A stretch of 64,000 bases of DNA from NCBI GenBank assembly GCA_024698345.1, contig JAILRH010000255.1, positions 18,148-82,147 of the forward strand, written 5' to 3'. The notes under the pieces were generated by a model that made no database searches, was not told where the DNA came from, and saw only the letters and a program-made list of their open reading frames with translations. Positions 36,222-45,837 of this stretch are shown here, piece by piece. This DNA comes from Lachnospiraceae bacterium. GTDB taxonomy: Bacteria; Bacillota; Clostridia; Lachnospirales; Lachnospiraceae. A program made the position numbers and the translations under genes. The number at the start of each line of letters is the position of its first letter. Position 1 is the stretch's first letter.

Positions 36222-36905
36222 ATGCAGATTACATTAGATAAGTTCGAAGAACTTGATTACGCGAAGAGTGAAGCAATTAGTTCATTGCAGACTAACATCA
36301 GTTTCTGCGGTGACGATAACAGGGTTATCCTTTTTACCAGTTCAGCACCGAATGAAGGAAAGAGTACTCTTGTGATGCAGCTTGGAAGGGATATGGCAGC
36401 TAATGAATTGAAAGTACTTGTAATTGACGCTGACCTTAGAAAGTCAGTCCTTATGGAGAGACATTCTGTGAGGAGCGGAAAAGGAGCGATAAAGGGTTTG
36501 TCGCACTATCTCAGTGGACAGGTAAAGTTAGATAAGGTTATATGTTCTACCAACATCCCAAATTTTGATGTTATTTTTTCAGGACATACAACTCCAAAGC
36601 CTGCAGAACTTCTGAGAAATAATTATTTCAAAGAACTTATTGCTTACGGAAGAGAGAATTATGATGTGGTATTGGTTGATGCACCACCACTTGGAATGGT
36701 TATCGATGCAGCGGTTATCGCATCGGAAGTTGACGGGGCAGTCATTGTTATTGAGGCCGGAAAGTGTCCTTACAAGGACATTCTGGATGTTAAGAAACAG
36801 CTCGAAGTTACAGGAGTAAATATACTTGGTTCTGTTATTAACAAGGCACCTGTTGCCAGTGGAAAGTACTATTCTAAGTACTACAGCAAGTACGGAAAGT
36901 ATTAA
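36222..36905 (+). CDS. CpsD-type tyrosine autokinase (BY-kinase)
   Basis: A 227-residue bacterial tyrosine kinase. It shows Walker A SSAPNEGKSTL, Walker A' VLVIDADLRKS, Walker B VVLVDAPPLG, and a C-terminal tyrosine cluster (KYYSKYYSKYGKY) that is the autophosphorylation site. It works with the preceding Wzz/CpsC protein in capsule or exopolysaccharide control. No PHP-type phosphatase or glycosyltransferase is encoded nearby, so the locus is only the regulatory core plus nucleotide-sugar genes. Confidence 0.92.
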   Translation: MQITLDKFEELDYAKSEAISSLQTNISFCGDDNRVILFTSSAPNEGKSTLVMQLGRDMAANELKVLVIDADLRKSVLMERHSVRSGKGAIKGLSHYLSGQVKLDKVICSTNIPNFDVIFSGHTTPKPAELLRNNYFKELIAYGRENYDVVLVDAPPLGMVIDAAVIASEVDGAVIVIEAGKCPYKDILDVKKQLEVTGVNILGSVINKAPVASGKYYSKYYSKYGKY

Positions 36906-37114
36906 TGAGTATTTATATAATAATTATAATAATTATAGTAATTACACTAATTACATTAATTATATTGCATGCGAATGGTATTGATAATAATCCATGTGTG
37001 AAAGATTGATTACAGTAAATGAAATAAAGATGATTAATCGTATATGTTGGGGTAGAAGGATGATTTAGACCTGTGTGTCTTTAGGATTCATGAAAAACAA
37101 AAGAGGATATGGAT

Positions 37115-39166
37115 ATGAAAGATATTAAGAATGAAATTGACATTGATAATAATGCAACCGAAAAGACAACCCAGAGATGGGAGTGGATTTCTATAGGACT
37201 GATGGCATATGATGCATTGGCTATAGCAGCAAGTTTTTTCCTTGCTCTTTGGTTTAGATTTGACTGCAAGTATTCAGCAATTCCAAAGATTTATTTGACG
37301 CCGTATTTGCATTTTATTCTTATCGGAATAGCTTTTACAGTTCTTGTATTTTGGAGATTACATTTATATAACAGTATTTGGAAGTTTGTCAGTTACGTGG
37401 AATTACTTAGAATGACATTGGCAACAATAGTTAGCTTTTTGTTTCACTGTGTTGTTATCACGTTGTTCTTCAAGAAGATGCCAATGTCGTACTATTTGTT
37501 TGGTATTATTCTTCAGTTTGTTTCGACTCTCGGTATCAGATTTTCCTACAGATTCGTTCTGTTACTCAGAGGAAGAAAGGATGAGACTGTCAAATATACA
37601 AAGATGTCCAACGTTATGCTTATAGGAGCAGGAAAAGCAGGACAGATGATTCTTCGCGATATTAAGGATGCTAAAGAAATCAATGACAGGGTTTGCTGTA
37701 TTATTGATGATGACCCTAATACATGGGGACGTGCAATAGACGGTATTCCTGTTGTTGGAGGAAGAGATGACATACTTAAGAATGTAGAGGAATATGAGAT
37801 TGATAAGATATTCCTTACAATTCCAAGTGCTACAGCACTTGATAAGAGAGAAATTCTCAACATCTGTAGTGAGACAGGATGTGAACTTAAGAATCTTCCG
37901 GGAGCATTTCAGTTTGTTAACGGTGAGATTAATGTAAATGCCTTGAAGGACGTAGCGGTTGAGGATCTTCTTGGAAGAGAGCAGATAAAGGTTAATCTTG
38001 ACGAGATTCTGAATCAGATTAGCGGGAAGGTCTGCCTGGTGTCAGGTGGAGGTGGAAGCATCGGTTCAGAACTTTGCAGGCAGATAGCTACACATAATCC
38101 AAAGCAGTTGATTATATTAGACATATATGAGAACAATGCGTATGATATTCAACAGGAACTGAAGAGAAAGTATCCTGAACTTGATTTGGTCGTTCTTGTT
38201 GGGTCAGTGAGAGATTCAAGAAGAGTGAGAGCTATTTTTGAAGAGTATCATCCTGACATCGTGTATCATGCAGCTGCACATAAACATGTACCTCTTATGG
38301 AGGACAGTCCGTGTGAGGCAATTAAGAATAATTCAATAGGTACATATAAGATTGCATATGAGGCAATGATGAACGGAACCAAAAAGTTTGTTCTTATCAG
38401 TACAGATAAGGCTGTTAATCCTACTAATATTATGGGAGCAAGTAAGAGACTTTGTGAGATGATTATACAGTCTTTTGACCGTATGATAAAAGAAAATACA
38501 CCGGATAAACTTCCATTATTATTTGCTCATTCAGAAGACGAAGATGGTTCAATCAGCAATCACAGATCTCTTCCTAAAGAGATTAAGACAGAGTTTGTTG
38601 CAGTACGTTTTGGAAATGTTCTTGGAAGTAACGGTTCGGTTATTCCTCTGTTCAAGAAACAGATTGAGGAGGGTGGTCCTGTTACAGTAACTCATCCTGA
38701 TATTATCAGATATTTCATGACAATCCCTGAGGCAGTAAGTCTTGTACTTCAGGCGGGAGCTTACGCAAAAGGGGGAGAAATATTTGTCCTTGATATGGGA
38801 GAACCGGTAAAGATTGATACTCTTGCAAGGAATCTTATCAAACTTTCAGGACTTAAGCCTGATGTTGATATCAGAATTGAATATACCGGATTACGACCTG
38901 GTGAAAAATTATTTGAAGAGAAACTTATGGCTGAAGAAGGTATGAAAAAGACTGCAAATAATCTGATTCACATAGGAAAGCCTATTGAGTTTGAAATAGA
39001 AGAATTCTTAGGACAGTTAGAAGAACTGATGTATGAATCTTACAACAATTGTGTCAGGGTGCCTGAGATAGTTGAGTCGATTGTACCAACATATCATCCT
39101 GTCGGAGTGAATGGTGATAAGTACAAGAGAGATGAGTACAAGAAGTTATTCAAAGTTGTTGGATAA
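37115..39166 (+). CDS. CapD/FlaA1-type membrane UDP-sugar 4,6-dehydratase
   Basis: A 683-residue polysaccharide-biosynthesis protein. It has four N-terminal membrane helices (about 18-140), a first Rossmann region (MLIGAGKAGQM, near residue 168) and the catalytic SDR domain from about 300 (VSGGGGSIGSEL). STDKAVNPTNIMGASKR holds the S, M and K of the long FlaA1/WbpM class, in which Met replaces the usual catalytic Tyr. YHAAAHKHVPLMEDSP is also typical. The family converts UDP-GlcNAc to a 4-keto-6-deoxy sugar. ATG 37115 is chosen for its spacing from AAGAGG; ATG 37109 is too close. The 36906-37114 gap is AT-rich with short TAATTA-type repeats and no gene. Confidence 0.93.
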   Translation: MKDIKNEIDIDNNATEKTTQRWEWISIGLMAYDALAIAASFFLALWFRFDCKYSAIPKIYLTPYLHFILIGIAFTVLVFWRLHLYNSIWKFVSYVELLRMTLATIVSFLFHCVVITLFFKKMPMSYYLFGIILQFVSTLGIRFSYRFVLLLRGRKDETVKYTKMSNVMLIGAGKAGQMILRDIKDAKEINDRVCCIIDDDPNTWGRAIDGIPVVGGRDDILKNVEEYEIDKIFLTIPSATALDKREILNICSETGCELKNLPGAFQFVNGEINVNALKDVAVEDLLGREQIKVNLDEILNQISGKVCLVSGGGGSIGSELCRQIATHNPKQLIILDIYENNAYDIQQELKRKYPELDLVVLVGSVRDSRRVRAIFEEYHPDIVYHAAAHKHVPLMEDSPCEAIKNNSIGTYKIAYEAMMNGTKKFVLISTDKAVNPTNIMGASKRLCEMIIQSFDRMIKENTPDKLPLLFAHSEDEDGSISNHRSLPKEIKTEFVAVRFGNVLGSNGSVIPLFKKQIEEGGPVTVTHPDIIRYFMTIPEAVSLVLQAGAYAKGGEIFVLDMGEPVKIDTLARNLIKLSGLKPDVDIRIEYTGLRPGEKLFEEKLMAEEGMKKTANNLIHIGKPIEFEIEEFLGQLEELMYESYNNCVRVPEIVESIVPTYHPVGVNGDKYKRDEYKKLFKVVG

Positions 39167-39278
39167 TAAATGAATTCTAATAAATATTAAATTGATTTTT
39201 AATGATTACAGGTGAGTGTGTATTACATTTAATAAGATAATTGTTAATAATATACTGAATATTATTAGTAGTACAGTG

Positions 39279-39314
39279 ATTATGACATCATATTTTAGGG
39301 TATGATGTCATAAT
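39279..39314. terminator. Perfect 14-bp hairpin between capD and capF
   Basis: ATTATGACATCATA / TATGATGTCATAAT around an 8-nt loop. There is no T run after it, so it may be a weak terminator, an mRNA end or a processing site. The arm contains TGACATCA, itself partly palindromic, so protein binding to DNA is also possible. Confidence 0.5.
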
Positions 39315-39398
39315 TGTATATAGAGAATCAGACATTAGAATTGAGCTTAAAAAGAACAGATATATCAGAAAAATAACAGTATGAAAGGAATTGAAAAA

Positions 39399-40595
39399 AT
39401 GAACATTTTAGTTACCGGCGCAAAAGGTATGGTTGGAACAGCCCTTGTTAATAATCTGAAAAACATTAGAGATTACAAGAACAGAACAAGACCTAATATT
39501 GTAATTGATGAGGTCTTTGAGTACGACTTGGATTCTACTGAGGAAGAACTCGAAAAATATTGCAGAGAAGCTGAGTTTGTGTTTAATCTTGCAGGTGTTA
39601 ACAGACCTGAAAATCAGGAAGAATTTATGAATGGCAATTTCGGTTTCGCATCTCAACTTCTTGATTGTCTCAAAAAATATAATAATAAGGCACCTGTAAT
39701 GCTTAGTTCTTCTGTTCAGGCGACTTTATCAGGAAGATTTGGCGATTCAGAGTATGGACGTTCTAAAAAGGCCGGGGAAGATTTGTTTTTTGAATATGGA
39801 AAAGAGACAGGAGCAAAAGTGGCAGTTTACAGATTTCCTAATCTTATGGGACATTCCAGACCAAAATACAATTCAGCAGTGTCTACATTTTGCTATGCGG
39901 TTGCAAATGATGAAGATTTTACTGTAAATGACAGAAGTACTGAATTGGAACTGCTCTATATTGATGATTTGGTAGAAGGAATGTTTGACCTTTTAGAAGG
40001 AAAGGAAAAACATTGCGAGTACGATGGAGTAGAGGCGGTGGAGAGAGAAGATGGACGTTTCTGCTATGTTCCAGCAACGCATAAGGTTACGCTTGGTGAG
40101 ATAGTTGATCTGTTAAATGAATTCAAAGAGCAGCCTGTAACTCTTATGATGCCAAAGATGCCGGAAGGCTCTTTTGCAAAGAAACTGTATTCTTTGTATC
40201 TTACATATTTACCAAAGGAAAAGTTTAAGTATGCACTGAAGACAAATGCTGATGAGCGAGGATCGTTCACTGAACTTGTCCATACTGAGGATTGCGGACA
40301 GGTTTCAATTAATATAAGTAAGCCTGGCGTGGTGAAGGGGCAGCATTGGCACAATACTAAATGGGAATTGTTTATCGTTGTTTCAGGTCATGGCTTGATT
40401 CAGGAACGCAACATTAACACGGGTGAGATGGTTGAATTTGAAGTGAGTGGCGATAAGATTGAAGCTATTCATATGATACCGGGCTGGACTCACAATATTA
40501 TCAACTTAAGCGAGACAGAGAATCTTGTTACGGTTATGACTTGTAATGAGATATTTAACCCTGCAAAACCGGATACTTTCTTTGAAGAAGTATAA
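39399..40595 (+). CDS. capF: CapF-type bifunctional nucleotide-sugar reductase/epimerase with cupin domain
   Basis: A 398-residue protein with an N-terminal SDR domain (ILVTGAKGMVG; YGRSKKAGE carries the YxxxK pair) and a C-terminal cupin (about 285-398, GQHWHNTKWELF metal-binding motif). This domain order is that of CapF/WbjC, which acts on UDP-linked 6-deoxy-hexulose intermediates in L-FucNAc synthesis. ATG 39399 is chosen because AAAGGAA lies 8 nt before it; ATG 39381 overlaps that site. CapE- and CapG-like partners are not in the window, so the full pathway must lie elsewhere or the product differs. Confidence 0.88.
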   Translation: MNILVTGAKGMVGTALVNNLKNIRDYKNRTRPNIVIDEVFEYDLDSTEEELEKYCREAEFVFNLAGVNRPENQEEFMNGNFGFASQLLDCLKKYNNKAPVMLSSSVQATLSGRFGDSEYGRSKKAGEDLFFEYGKETGAKVAVYRFPNLMGHSRPKYNSAVSTFCYAVANDEDFTVNDRSTELELLYIDDLVEGMFDLLEGKEKHCEYDGVEAVEREDGRFCYVPATHKVTLGEIVDLLNEFKEQPVTLMMPKMPEGSFAKKLYSLYLTYLPKEKFKYALKTNADERGSFTELVHTEDCGQVSINISKPGVVKGQHWHNTKWELFIVVSGHGLIQERNINTGEMVEFEVSGDKIEAIHMIPGWTHNIINLSETENLVTVMTCNEIFNPAKPDTFFEEV

Positions 40596-40799
40596 AAAAT
40601 AATTCTTCATTGCGTTAAAGCATTAAATGTTGTAGAATAAAGGATGGACTGAATTATTATGTGGAGCAGAACTGGCTCTTACTAAGGAAGAATTGATTAA
40701 AAAGCTGATATAATGTGCGGTAGAAGTACAAATTCAGTAAAAGGAACGCAAAGGCGTTTTTGATTTATGTATACTTTTGAAAAAGGAAGGAAAATAAAA

Positions 40800-42098
40800 A
40801 TGGGCAAATATTTTCAAGAAGACATTGAGACAATGCCTCAATCTGAGATTAAGAAGATTCAGGAGAAGGGCCTTATCGATGTTGTAAAGCGCGTGTATGA
40901 GAATGTTCCATATTATGCAAAGAAGATGGAAGAGATAGGTGTTACTCCGGATGATATAAAGAACCTGAAGGATATTACTAAGTTACCATTTCTTACAAAA
41001 GATGATTTAAGAGATGCATATCCATATGGTTTACTTGCAGTACCTAAGAAGGATTGTGTTCGTATTCATTCTACATCAGGAACTACAGGTAAGAGAGTAG
41101 TAGATTTCTATACACAGAAGGATTTGGATATGTGGAGCGACTGTACAGCCAGAGCGTTGGTTGCAGCAGGAGCATCTGAGGAAGATGTAGTTCACGTTTG
41201 CTATGGTTACGGATTATTTACAGGTGGTTCCGGAATTCATGACGGTTCTCACAAGGTTGGATGTCTTACGCTTCCAATGTCATCAGGAAATACAGACAGA
41301 CAGCTTCAGTTTATGCAGGACATGGAAGCAACAATTCTTTGTTGTACACCTTCTTATGCTGCATATCTTGCTGAATCTATTGAAAAGAGAGGAATCAAAG
41401 ATAATCTTAAGTTAAAGGCTGGTATCTTTGGTGCAGAGGCATGGTCTGAAGATATGAGACATTCCATTGAAGGCAAGCTTGGTATCAAAGCTCACGATAT
41501 ATATGGTCTTACTGAGATTCAGGGACCTGGTGTTTCCTTTGAATGTGAAGAGCAGGACGGAATGCATATCTGTGAAGATTACTTCATTCCTGAGGTAGTT
41601 GATCCTGAGACTTTAGAACCTGTACCTGACGGAGAACTTGGAGAACTTGTATTTACAAGCTTTGCAAAGGAAGCGTTCCCTCTTATCAGATACAGAACAA
41701 AAGACATCACATATATTACTCATGAGAAGTGTAAATGTGGACGTACTCACGCACGTATCCACAGACTTATGGGAAGAACAGATGATATGCTTATCATCAA
41801 GGGTGTAAATGTCTACCCATCACAGGTAGAGGAAGTTCTTATCAAACGTGGTATGGAACCTAACTACCAGCTTATCATCGACAGAATTGACAACAGTGAT
41901 ACACTTGATGTTCATGTTGAAAAGAGCGGTATGCTTATCAATTCTGACTACGAAGTAATCAAGGCTAAAGAGCGCGAAATTGTATCCGGACTTAAGAGCA
42001 TGCTTGGAATTTACGCTAAGGTTACACTTGTTGAGCCTGATTCAATTCCAAGAAGTGAAGGAAAAGCTGTAAGAGTAATTGATAACAGAAAGATATAA
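40800..42098 (+). CDS. paaK: Phenylacetate-CoA ligase family (PaaK), copy 1
   Basis: A 432-residue adenylate-forming enzyme. The P-loop motif STSGTTGKRV, YGLTEIQGPG and the CxCGRTHARI zinc/hinge region are those of PaaK, which makes aryl-acetyl-CoA from the acid, ATP and CoA or runs the reverse to gain ATP. ATG 40800 follows GAAGGAAAAT and gives the usual family length; ATG 40767 has no ribosome site. It stands alone between capsule genes and a convergent pair, with a terminator behind it. Copy 2 at 54341 is linked to iorAB. Confidence 0.92.
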   Translation: MGKYFQEDIETMPQSEIKKIQEKGLIDVVKRVYENVPYYAKKMEEIGVTPDDIKNLKDITKLPFLTKDDLRDAYPYGLLAVPKKDCVRIHSTSGTTGKRVVDFYTQKDLDMWSDCTARALVAAGASEEDVVHVCYGYGLFTGGSGIHDGSHKVGCLTLPMSSGNTDRQLQFMQDMEATILCCTPSYAAYLAESIEKRGIKDNLKLKAGIFGAEAWSEDMRHSIEGKLGIKAHDIYGLTEIQGPGVSFECEEQDGMHICEDYFIPEVVDPETLEPVPDGELGELVFTSFAKEAFPLIRYRTKDITYITHEKCKCGRTHARIHRLMGRTDDMLIIKGVNVYPSQVEEVLIKRGMEPNYQLIIDRIDNSDTLDVHVEKSGMLINSDYEVIKAKEREIVSGLKSMLGIYAKVTLVEPDSIPRSEGKAVRVIDNRKI

Positions 42099-42165
42099 TA
42101 AGCAAAAACATTCAGCCAAATGCATAAAACAAGTGTAGGCTGAAAGGTTGAATAGTTATTGTAAT

Positions 42166-42208
42166 AAAAAATTGCAACTAAAGGATTTGCCTTAAGTTGC
42201 AATTTTTT
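42166..42208. terminator. Bidirectional terminator between convergent genes
   Basis: AAAAAATTGCAACT / AGTTGCAATTTTTT stem extended by AAGG / CCTT. It serves paaK on the plus strand and the DUF2752 gene on the minus strand, whose stop codon is at 42211. Confidence 0.9.
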
Positions 42209-42210
42209 GA

Positions 42211-42582
42211 TTAAATGATATTTCGAACAATTCCAAACAAAATAACTATTGCTAAGATTACATACCACAAATTAGATTTTGAATTCATTAACCTGAAATT
42301 ACCGTATCGTACGTAATGGTATGTATCATAAATACATATCATTCCTAAAAAAGGAAGTAGAAAGAATAACAGCTGATTGTGTTGAAATGCCGATTTGAAA
42401 TCCAAATGCATCATTGAGGTGCACATCCTTGTTATACCGCATCCCGGACATTTTAATCCGGTAACAAGATTGAAAACACAAGGAATTGCCCAGCCGGTTA
42501 TGCTTACGAAGATACCGTAACAAATTCCGACAATTATAATGATGCAAATAACAGATAAACTTTTTTTGAATCTGTTTTTCAT
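42211..42582 (-). CDS. DUF2752 membrane protein
   Basis: A 123-residue small membrane protein with helices at about 9-30, 70-88 and 105-121. It carries the family signature CPGCGITRMCTSMMHLDF followed by AFQHNQLLF. The function of DUF2752 is unknown. It is encoded 2 bp after the DUF4234 gene on the minus strand, probably as a translationally coupled pair. It is convergent with paaK. Confidence 0.85.
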   Translation of the reverse strand: MKNRFKKSLSVICIIIIVGICYGIFVSITGWAIPCVFNLVTGLKCPGCGITRMCTSMMHLDFKSAFQHNQLLFFLLPFLGMICIYDTYHYVRYGNFRLMNSKSNLWYVILAIVILFGIVRNII

Positions 42583-42584
42583 TA

Positions 42585-42947
42585 TTAGAATTTGGAGCTT
42601 CCTGAGCTGAGTTTATTTAATTCGTTCTGGATGATACAGTATGAAATGATGCCTAATCCTACTAAAGATAGAAGCAGTAAGAGAATTCCATAATTTTCTT
42701 TTTGAAGACCGTTCTGTTCTCTAAGCGAATCAATCTTATTACCTGTAACATACATCCAATATAATCCGTAGATACCACATGTTACAAGAGTAAGTAATAC
42801 TACTACACCACCGGACATGTCTTTTCCGTATGAACCGTAAAGTGTATTGGTATCATCGTTTAGACAAGCCAACCAGTATAATCCGTAGATGCCACAAGTT
42901 ACAAGTGTTAAAATAATCTGTACAGCAATATTTCTTTGTTTTAACAT
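42585..42947 (-). CDS. DUF4234 membrane protein with internal duplication
   Basis: A 120-residue membrane protein. LTLVTCGIYGLYW occurs twice (about residues 13-25 and 52-64), so the protein is an internal tandem duplication of a two-part DUF4234 unit. A third hydrophobic segment follows (about 90-106). The start at 42947 is supported by AGAGGAG; a start at 42977 would precede that site. It is a partner of DUF2752 in a two-gene unit. The function is unknown. Confidence 0.82.
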   Translation of the reverse strand: MLKQRNIAVQIILTLVTCGIYGLYWLACLNDDTNTLYGSYGKDMSGGVVVLLTLVTCGIYGLYWMYVTGNKIDSLREQNGLQKENYGILLLLLSLVGLGIISYCIIQNELNKLSSGSSKF

Positions 42948-43085
42948 TTTTTCTCCTCTTTGTAAAATAATATACAAAAAAATACTATATCATATGAAAT
43001 GCGATTGCAATAGTAAAATAAAAATATGAAGAAATGACAGTTAAATAAATATATGAAGAAATGAATATAAAACTATGTAAAAACT

Positions 43086-43115
43086 TTCGCAAAAAAGAAT
43101 TATATATGTTATAAT
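43086..43115 (+). promoter_or_regulatory. Candidate promoter for the DUF1846 gene
   Basis: TTCGCA (43086-43091), an 18-nt spacer and TATAAT (43110-43115). The -35 is weak; the -10 is perfect. It is the best site in the 243-bp gap between the divergent genes. Confidence 0.45.
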
Positions 43116-43190
43116 AAAGTTTGTTGTTTTATTATAGAGGTAGAACATGCATAAAAAGAAAAATATGTTAGACAAAAGAGGTAGAAATCA

Positions 43191-44681
43191 GTGAGAAAAG
43201 GATTTGACAATGACAAGTATTTAAAAATGCAGTCAGAGCACATCAGAGAGAGAATAGCTCAATTTGGAAATAAACTATATCTTGAGTTCGGTGGAAAGTT
43301 ATTTGATGATTTTCATGCGTCAAGAGTTTTACCGGGATTTGAGCCTGATTCCAAGTTGCAGATGCTTCTTCAGTTAAAAGATCAGGCTGAGATTGTTATA
43401 GTTATCAGTGCTGAAGATATTGAAGAGAATAAGGTTAGAGGTGATTACGGTATCACTTATGATATGGATGTTTTGAGACTTATTGATGAGTTCCAGTCTA
43501 TCGGACTTTTTGTAGGAAGTGTTTGTCTTACAAAGTTTGCGGGACAACCATCTGCAGAACTGTTTATGAAGAGACTCGAGTCTATGGGAATTAAGTCTTA
43601 CAAACATTACAAGATTCCGGGATATCCTAGTGATGTTAAGTTTATTGTTAGCGATGAGGGGTATGGCAAGAACGACTACATAGAGACGGAGCGTCCATTG
43701 GTAGTAATTACTGCTCCGGGACCTGGAAGCGGAAAGATGGCTACATGCCTTTCTCAGTTATACCACGAATATAAGAAGGGAATTAAGGCAGGATATGCCA
43801 AGTTTGAGACTTTCCCAATTTGGAATATACCACTTAAGCATCCTGTTAATCTTGCATATGAGGCAGCTACAGCAGATCTCAATGATGTCAATATGATTGA
43901 TCCTTTCCATTTAGAGGCATACGGTGAGACAACTGTTAACTACAACAGAGATATTGAAATCTTCCCTGTTGTTAATGCTATGTTTGAACTTATTGCAGGA
44001 GAAAGTCCATACAAATCCCCAACAGATATGGGTGTTAATATGGCAGGAAACTGCATCTTTGACGATGAAGCATGTTGCGATGCTTCTAAGCAGGAGATTA
44101 TCAGACGTTATTATAAGAGTCTTTGCGAAAAGAAACGTAAGGGAACAACTAAGGACGATATATATAAGTTAGAGTTGCTCATGAAGCAGGCAGAGATAAC
44201 AGTAGAAGACAGAAAAGTGGCAGTTGCCGCATTGGCAAGACAGGAAGAAACAGAGGGCAAGCCTGCAGCAGCAATAGAACTTCCGAATGGTTCTATAGTG
44301 ACCGGAAGAACAAGTGAATTGCTTGGAGCTGCTTCGTCAGCGCTGCTTAATGCAATCAAGGTTTTAGCCGGAATCGATGATGAGGTCAAACTCATTGCAC
44401 CTGAAGCTATCGAGCCTATTCAGACACTCAAGACTAACTATCTTGGAAGCAACAATCCAAGACTTCATACAGATGAGATTCTGACAGCACTTTCATCTAC
44501 TGCGGCACACAGTGATGTTGCAAGGATTGCATTGGAACAGTTGCCACAGCTCAGAGGATGCGATGCTCATTCCACAGTACTTTTATCAACAGTTGATGAG
44601 CAGATTTTTAAGAAACTTGGAATTCAGCTTACTTGCGAGCCAAAGTATGAGGAAGACGGCAGAATGTATCATAAGCACTAG
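43191..44681 (+). CDS. DUF1846 family protein
   Basis: A 496-residue cytosolic protein of the DUF1846 family, common in Firmicutes. [18 protein letters not shown] (about 176-193) is a P-loop-like family motif, and the N-terminal [15 protein letters not shown] is characteristic. The family has solved structures but no settled function. It starts at GTG 43191 with AAGAGGT upstream. It has its own promoter and terminator, so it is a single-gene unit. Confidence 0.9.
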   Translation: MRKGFDNDKYLKMQSEHIRERIAQFGNKLYLEFGGKLFDDFHASRVLPGFEPDSKLQMLLQLKDQAEIVIVISAEDIEENKVRGDYGITYDMDVLRLIDEFQSIGLFVGSVCLTKFAGQPSAELFMKRLESMGIKSYKHYKIPGYPSDVKFIVSDEGYGKNDYIETERPLVVITAPGPGSGKMATCLSQLYHEYKKGIKAGYAKFETFPIWNIPLKHPVNLAYEAATADLNDVNMIDPFHLEAYGETTVNYNRDIEIFPVVNAMFELIAGESPYKSPTDMGVNMAGNCIFDDEACCDASKQEIIRRYYKSLCEKKRKGTTKDDIYKLELLMKQAEITVEDRKVAVAALARQEETEGKPAAAIELPNGSIVTGRTSELLGAASSALLNAIKVLAGIDDEVKLIAPEAIEPIQTLKTNYLGSNNPRLHTDEILTALSSTAAHSDVARIALEQLPQLRGCDAHSTVLLSTVDEQIFKKLGIQLTCEPKYEEDGRMYHKH

Positions 44682-44728
44682 AGACAGTTAACAATAATAA
44701 AAACATAATAATTTAAAAATACGGAACA

Positions 44729-44778
44729 AAACACAGGACAGTTTTAAGCAATGGCTTTAAATTTGTTCTGTGTTTTTT
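44729..44778 (+). terminator. Rho-independent terminator
   Basis: AACACAG / CTGTGTT extended by inner pairs AAGC / GCTT, followed by six T; 48 bp after the DUF1846 gene. Confidence 0.85.
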
Positions 44779-44859
44779 ATATAAATAAGTTAAAATAATA
44801 GTAGTATACAAAGTGGTGTATTAGACTGAAAAAATGACCACTTTATCGGGGTGATTTTA

Positions 44860-45618
44860 TTGAAAAAAGTCAAGGAAAAGGATTCAAAGTTGGGGAGACA
44901 GAGGGATAAGAATATGAATGAAAAAAATAATGAAAAAAATAATGAAAATAAAAACGATAATAAAAACGATAATAAAAATAGTGATTTGAAAGAATGGGAA
45001 CTTGAATATAGTCAGTTTGGTGTTGATAGCATTTACCAATATATACAGGATATGGCAGTGAAGTACAACTTATCGCAGACACTTGAGGCTTTGCCATATG
45101 TTTGCAGGATGCATGAGGGACAATATAGAAAAGGCGAGTGTAAATTACCTTATAGCATTCATCCATTGACTGTTGCAGCACATGCTCTCGCGCTGCATAT
45201 TATTGATGATGTTGTTATTGCGACAAGTCTTTGCCATGATATCTGTGAAGATTGCAAAGATGAAAACGGAAACAGAATCAGTGCAAATGATCTTCCTATT
45301 GGAGATGAAGCTAAGGCGGCAGTTGCACTTTTGACAAAAAAGAAGAGAAAAGATTTTGTGAAAAAAGAGTATTATGACAATATACAAAATAATCAGGTTG
45401 CGATGATTGTAAAGGTTTTGGACAGATGCCATAACATATCGAAAATGGCAACAGGTTTTTCGAAAGAGCGAATTAACGGATATATCGCAGAGACTGAACA
45501 ATATGTTTTTCCGCTGATAGATATTATCGAAAAAAACTACCCTGAATATAAAGAGAAGATGTTTGTAATCAGGTATCATATGCTCGCAGTGATGGAAAGT
45601 TTAAAAAGATATGTATAA
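44860..45618 (+). CDS. HD-domain phosphohydrolase (RelA/SpoT-hydrolase-like)
   Basis: A 252-residue protein. The HD region includes YSIHPLTVAAHA, LCHDICED (the HDxxED core) and VLDRCHNIS, which resembles the hydrolase half of RelA/SpoT and stand-alone alarmone hydrolases. No synthetase or TGS domain is present. Residues about 20-45 are a low-complexity Asn/Lys/Glu stretch encoded by AT-rich microsatellite DNA. Starts at GTG 44851, TTG 44860 and ATG 44914 are all possible; TTG 44860 has GGGGTGA at the best distance. Hydrolysis of (p)ppGpp is a guess; other HD substrates are possible. Confidence 0.8.
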   Translation: MKKVKEKDSKLGRQRDKNMNEKNNEKNNENKNDNKNDNKNSDLKEWELEYSQFGVDSIYQYIQDMAVKYNLSQTLEALPYVCRMHEGQYRKGECKLPYSIHPLTVAAHALALHIIDDVVIATSLCHDICEDCKDENGNRISANDLPIGDEAKAAVALLTKKKRKDFVKKEYYDNIQNNQVAMIVKVLDRCHNISKMATGFSKERINGYIAETEQYVFPLIDIIEKNYPEYKEKMFVIRYHMLAVMESLKRYV

Positions 45619-45837
45619 AAATAATTTTATATACCTTTTTATTAAATTTGTGATAAAATAGAAATAAGCATAATTATTTATAAGGGGAATGCATATTATT
45701 CAATGATATTTAATATGCACCGGAAAGATATAAATTAATAGAATTGAAAAAGAAAGGATAATTATACTCATTTAATTAATAGTTTCTATTCCAATGAGAC
45801 GACGGTTATGGGATATGTTAGGAGGTTATATTAGAGT

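Noticed and set aside
40624-40713. Coding-like stretch ending LTKEELIKKLI before a stop
   Set aside because: It has no start codon or ribosome site and no known relative. It could be a gene relic, but 25 codons are too few to say.
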